The translations under genes and the position numbers were made by a program. Shown one piece after another: positions 58,891 through 64,000 of a stretch of DNA of 64,000 nucleotides. Under the pieces are notes generated by a model. That model searched no databases and was not told the origin of the DNA. It worked only from the letters and a program-made list of their open reading frames with translations. Position 1 is the first letter of the stretch. The number at the start of each line of letters is the position of its first letter. Origin of the DNA: Henckelia pumila (taxonomy: Eukaryota; Streptophyta; Magnoliopsida; Lamiales; Gesneriaceae); the NCBI RefSeq assembly GCF_033568475.1, contig NC_133122.1:144307361-144371360 (forward strand). Direction: 5' to 3'.

Positions 58891-60579
58891 AAATCCCCCA
58901 TGAGTGTAGGGTCTCATTAACTCATTTAGAGTTTCAATCTCTCTAATGATTAATGAAGCATCATTAATTATATTATCCATTAGCTAGCAAATCTCCATCT
59001 TCATACAATTATTTGTTTAAAATCTTGTACTTGTGATTTACAGACATAACTTGATTATTATAGAACGATTTACCAATATTGTAATGCATGGAACTAGGAT
59101 TTGTTCGTGTAAAATTTTATTATGCATCGATTTGATCGAAAAATTGTCGCAACATATATATGATGACATGTGAACACCATGCACAACTCCAAATTAAATC
59201 AATTGGGATATGAAATGACTATAATCTATTTTTGTGTATAATCAAAGGACCTATCTACTGTACGATATATGTCCTATGAAACTAATGATATGAATAAGTT
59301 GGACCGGGTGGGTTTGAGTTTTTATAGATTATTGGACCGGGTTTTCAGTCTCCTTGATTCCAATTCTTAGCAATGAATCTTTCAAAGTTTGACTCTCAAA
59401 TTTACCCAAATTTATTTATAATAATATTATGCCTTTTTCTAGTTGGCAACAAGTTAGGAGTGTCAAACTGAATCCAAACTGTAAATATGTATCGAGTCGA
59501 TCCGAAAATATCATATTATGATCGAGGATTTTCGGTTAGGATAAAATATTATAATTTAAAAAGAATCTATAAAAAAATTTAACAATAATAATTAATATAT
59601 GTGTGGTTGAATTGCAAAATAGAATAGGGATGGTGGTGGTATAGGACGGCTGGAGGGGAATCTGAAACGTCAAATTCATGTCTGATTGAGGATTTATGTC
59701 GCTTTTAATTAATGTACCTAAATAAAATAAAATATACATTGTCATTTCTCTGACACTTTTAACCACTCAATATTTTTGGGCACACACTTCCCCAATTCTC
59801 TTCCATTTTCTACGCTCTTTTGTACCTTTCTACATTATTGCTCCCGTTTTTCATGCAATTACAAAAACTTTACCCTCCCCCACTCACTTGCAGGGGAAAA
59901 AAGGATTTAAATTTTGGGATAGATTTAAAATTTTAGAATTTATTTTTAAAAATATATATTTTGAATTAAAAATTTTAATAAAATGATCATTTTCACGAGA
60001 AATAATTAAAGTTGCTACTTTTTTTTATGTTTTTTAGATTTTTTGGGTGGAGGAAACTCAAACTCGAGTCGCTCTCGGTTTCTGATTGTAACCAAGAAGA
60101 TGTCACCCAACCTATTTGACATTGAAGCCGTAGCTTTTGACGGAAACATTTAACAACTATATGCATCCATATGGATTGTTATTGACACTCTAAAAATATT
60201 ATATTTTTTGGCTTTATTAATTCATACCAAGTGGTTTTTTCAACATATCCAGAAAACTATATATTCTAATTTTTGGACTGTTTTTCTTCTATTTCCAATC
60301 CAAACAATGGCGTTATTAGAATCATAAATTAACTAATTCGACAAGAATATGAAAATAATACGATATAATATTGTATCATATATCTTTTGTCATGAATATT
60401 ATTCAAAAATAGCACTCGATTCATAAAGAAAATGGCACAAGGATTGAGAGATGAAATTAAAAAAGAAAAATGTTAGAACGCAAAACCAAATCAACTAGAA
60501 GACATGCGGCCAACAAATTATCAAATTCTCGTCATAATGGCCAAAAGAAGGGGGGGAGGGGGGAAAGAAGTCGTCCCGG
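58891..60579. other. Intergenic region downstream of the minus-strand gene
   Basis: No gene was recognised. The last few hundred bases probably contain the 3' untranslated region of the gene at 60580-64000. A G-rich run lies at 60550-60562. Confidence 0.5.
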
Positions 60580-63500
60580 TTAGTAGCAGATGGCGTCTGC
60601 ATCGAAGGAACTGAAGGACAACCTAGTCTTCTTATCCGAACCAAAGCTGAACTTCAGATCAGATCCATCATTGATCGAGGCATTGCTAGTGGATGGAAAA
60701 GAGAAGACAAGATTTGGATTTGATTTACTTGCGCCGAAACTGTAAGTAGGCTGAGGAATAATAGATGCAGATGGCAGGATGGAAGGTGTTATTGGTGGTT
60801 CAGAGAGAACACCAGCAGCAGTACATACGGGGAAAGTGAAGCCGGGGCCGTTGTCCGAGTTAAAAGCACGAATTTCAGGCTTGCTGATGGAGATTGATGG
60901 CAATGAAGGCTTATTCCCGTGATTCTTTGAAAGCCCAGAAGCAGCAGAATTGGTGGAAGCCTTCAGATCTGGTCCATTACTCAGACGTGTGGGTGGAAAA
61001 AACACATTTTTCTCCTGTCCATGACTAGTTGTGACAAAAGCATTCTGTAATAAGAAAAATGTGGTTAAGTACTTGCAGATGTGTAAATTACTGGAATCCA
61101 GATTAAAATTCCAAGGTAGAAAATTATAGTTGAGACCATATATGTTTATCCGCTATCTACATCTTTCATTTATCTGGCCAAAGCACACTATCGATACATG
61201 CTTTCTTTGTATTACTGCAATCTGATATTTGCCTCTTGGAAGAGCTAAAACATTCAGACTACTTATGAAGTCAAAATTTTCAGATATGAAGAATGTAAAC
61301 AAACTTTATTTATGTCTTAGTTGCAGTTAAAACCTATCTATGACAATAAAAACCACCGACATATGTTGATGATTTTTAACAGAAGACTCGGTGGAAAGAA
61401 CTCTTTGGTGAATAAATTACAAATCATAACGGTAAATATGGACATTTTTTCAAAACTGTTAGGACTTGGGAGTTTGAAATGCCTCCTTAAAACAGTGCCG
61501 TAGCATGTCATGAATTAGATGTACAAGAGAAATCAGAATGACTTGTGAGTTAGTAAAACTTTCCTTACAAGCTCAATAATCAGCTCAAAAATATGATTGA
61601 AACTAAACACAGAACAAATGACATAGTTTGTCCAGTATTGTGTTAAGAATTTCATATACCGATGGATGAGGGTGGTGACATGTGGGTCCCGATAAATCCC
61701 GTAAAATGAAGGTTGATGCATCAATCAAAGCCATTATTAAGGCATTAAGGAAACTACAATCTTTCAGGTGCAGATGAATAATCATCATTGTAGATTTGCT
61801 TCCATTACATATTCCACATTGCCACATTAAGCATGGAGAAAGAGTAATGTTCCAAAACATCATCGAATTCGTAAGGATGGGAGCAGCTTTTAATCGTTAC
61901 TAACAAAGTTTACCACTTTACTAGGTAAATTGTAGAACAAAGAAAATCTATCCCACAATGTGGCATCATCTTGCATAGCATATATTGCAGCTATATAATG
62001 CTTTGCTTATGCTTCAGCTCAATTCAGTAGGTTGCCTTTTATTTTTTTTAATTTCATCAGCCACTATCTTATACAAGGTCAGTCCATAATGACATTTATC
62101 ATGGAGGTCACGCTTCATTGTGATGCTAGTCAAGTCATCGATCTTCAGTGATTTGACAACTGATACAAAATATGTAGAAAATGGGGGGGGGGGGGGGGGG
62201 GTTGGGTGTGAAGAAACATGGGAATTAAAAAGAAGCACTCTGAGAAAGATTACGTACCTCATTTGAATTATTGACCACAGGACCAGAAGATGGCCCAAAA
62301 CCTAAAGATGAAACCGCATTTGTACCAGGTACCATGCCAGAATCAGAAAAGATTGTACTAGGAGCCTTGGGATTCACATTGACTGCATCTTTAGTTGCCA
62401 TATCCATGCCTTCATCATGAAACTTCCCAAAATAATTGGAACTGTTGGTACTTTTGTTAGTTTCCACATGGGAGTTGAGGTCAGATAAACCAACATTCTT
62501 AAGAGAGGCAAGATCTCCAGAGTGCAGTGAGCTTATGTTGTCCTCATGAATGATATCACCGGCATCAGAAGGAAACTTTCTCCAGTCAGTTACCAATTTA
62601 ATTTCAGCTTCTTTTTCTTTAAGTGTCGGCTTGTTTCTATCCAGGTGCTCCAGTATTTTTTTAATAGCTGGACTACGGAATGAATTTGCATTTTGAACAT
62701 CCTTATTAGAGAAACCTGATGCATTGGCATCCGTTAAGGATTTTGAAATGCCACTTGTTTCACCAGGTTCCAGATTTTTTTTGGTAGGAGGCAAGAAACC
62801 GCTAAAAAAATTGGAATTTAACTTCTCTGATGGAACATCTTTAGGTGAGCTCAGGATCATAGATTCTCTGGGACGGACATCTGAAGCGAATTTATTCCTG
62901 ATGCGGCGAATAGGGCCCACAGGTCCATAGACATCAACACTGTCGACAGTCGACCTTACCTGAAAGTCAATTTTTAGATGCTGATACAGAGAACAACTCA
63001 AGCACGCTGGCTAAAACACACAGTAATTTGGTCATGGATTTAGCCAAGAATCCATCTAGGTGCGTTAATTTAACATTGGAGAACATACGTTCACTACTCA
63101 TAACCAAAGTGTGTTACTGAATAGTAGATGTAACCACTTACAAAAAACATAACAAAGACAACACAAGTAAAGAACCCCAATAACAAAAAGCTAATGTTGT
63201 ACCTGCCCGTAAATGGATGTCGGAGATTGTTGAAAGGGAGTTGCTGTGTCAACAAATCTGCTACTGGAGTTTAACTGCATCAACCAATAGCATTTAGACA
63301 ACAAAGACAATCAATATTTATGCAGCAACTTCCAACCATAACCTCATATACCTTAGCTGTGGACCTTGACGAGATTGTTCTAGCATAAGGAGTTCTAGGA
63401 AAATCACGAAGCCCATATCTGCTTCTCTGACTCTGTGGTGTCTGGTAACCATGGTGATCATTTAGTACAGCCCCAGGCCAACAAATGGATGGCTTATGTA

Positions 63501-64000
63501 AAGGTGATGGCACAGGTGGCTGTTGTGCAAACTTATTGCTTGGTTCAGCTTTTTCACCTTTGGACATGCAACTGTTAAGACCGTGGTCTTGTTCTAAAGT
63601 ACGGCCAGCCATATATGCACGAGCAATATCAATTGGCGAAGCACCGACCCCAAGTGGAACCTGCACAATTTTGTGAATTAGTTACTTCTATACATGAAAA
63701 TCATAACAGGATTTCAGATCTGGATTCTGAAGAGCTGCCCGATGCATATAGACGACGTCAAAATTACTTGAATTGAAACATATACTCATACATGAATATT
63801 TGATCTAAGCAAAACCACGATCACCATCTAACAAGCTCTGCATAGGTGACGTCACAAAATCAGTAGGGAGAATAGATAGAGGCGCACTCACGTCTGATTT
63901 TTCAGGGAAAGTGCCAAGTGTGTCTCTGTCAATAACACGCTGTATATCTCCTGCTGGCGTTCTTGGAATTTCATGAATCCACCCTTCCTGCTCACTATCT
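60580..64000 (-). CDS. NUP1/NUP136-KAKU4-like nuclear envelope protein, C-terminal part
   Basis: Minus-strand gene leaving the window. Exons: 64000-63892 (partial), 63660-63352, 63274-63203, 62959-62258, 61044-60580; all visible introns are GT-AG and all joins are in phase 0, giving about 551 residues. Visible motifs in order: QEGWIHEIPRTPAGDIQRVI; ASPIDIARAYMAGR; YQTPQSQRSRYGLRDFPRTP; YGPVGPIRRIRNK; IKKILEHLDRNK; scattered FG-type spots (YSFGAS, LKFSFGSDKK); end LSFSSFDADAICY. ARAYM, RTPY and VGPIRRIR blocks are those of plant NUP1/NUP136, a nuclear-basket nucleoporin, and of its shorter relative KAKU4, which acts in nuclear lamina shape. Few FG repeats and the short C-terminus favour KAKU4, but I cannot decide. 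The 1.2-kb last intron has a 19-base G run at 62183-62201. Confidence 0.75.

Noticed and set aside
62183..62201. 19-base G run as a regulatory quadruplex
   Set aside because: It lies in an intron, is a single homopolymer and may partly be an assembly artefact; no spaced G-tract pattern was seen.

Overview
The window is nuclear DNA from a flowering plant, most likely a eudicot. Evidence: a seven-exon YABBY5-type gene, an intron-rich plant nuclear-basket/lamina-type gene at the right edge, and dense plant-type transposons (Ty1/copia, Ty3 chromovirus, Athila/Tat-like LTR elements, CACTA, hAT, Stowaway). Only two ordinary host genes are visible. No rRNA, tRNA or CRISPR array was recognised.

Layout. 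1-3760: decayed Ty1/copia sequence carrying a hAT MITE with a perfect 8-bp target-site duplication (TSD). About 6034-24002: a nested block. A minus-strand L1-type LINE ORF1 is split by a TIR element (6861-8439) and by an LTR element (9293-23408, TSD CACCA). The 5' LTR of that element is split by a 9.8-kb CACTA transposon (10648-20437, TSD CTA). The CACTA carries exons of a GARP/G2-like transcription-factor gene, and an intron of that gene is split by a Ty3 chromovirus (12901-18275, TSD TTGAA). 26386 to about 32600: a second copy of the TIR element, split by a young gag-only LTR element (27169-32226, TSD GCTTG). 34059-38330: a minus-strand copia relic split by a hAT MITE, then a decayed CACTA transposase. 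38.7-43.8 kb: inverted-repeat and hAT elements. 46598-50470: the YABBY5-like gene, plus strand. 51-59 kb: MITEs, internally deleted hAT elements and a 1.7-kb inverted repeat. 60580-64000: the C-terminal part of a NUP1/KAKU4-like gene, minus strand, leaving the window.

The host genes are unrelated in role: YABBY is a leaf-polarity transcription factor, and the NUP1/KAKU4-like protein acts at the nuclear envelope. Most of the rest is a layered insertion record whose order can be read from intact TSDs. The most unusual items are a CACTA element carrying a spliced GARP gene between two 186-bp direct copies, arrays of a 17-bp palindrome ending exactly 6 bp from a TATA box in two element copies, a chromovirus reading frame running about 80 codons into the 3' LTR, and a 1.3-kb fold-back element between 20-bp direct repeats. 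All coordinates and joins were worked out by eye.
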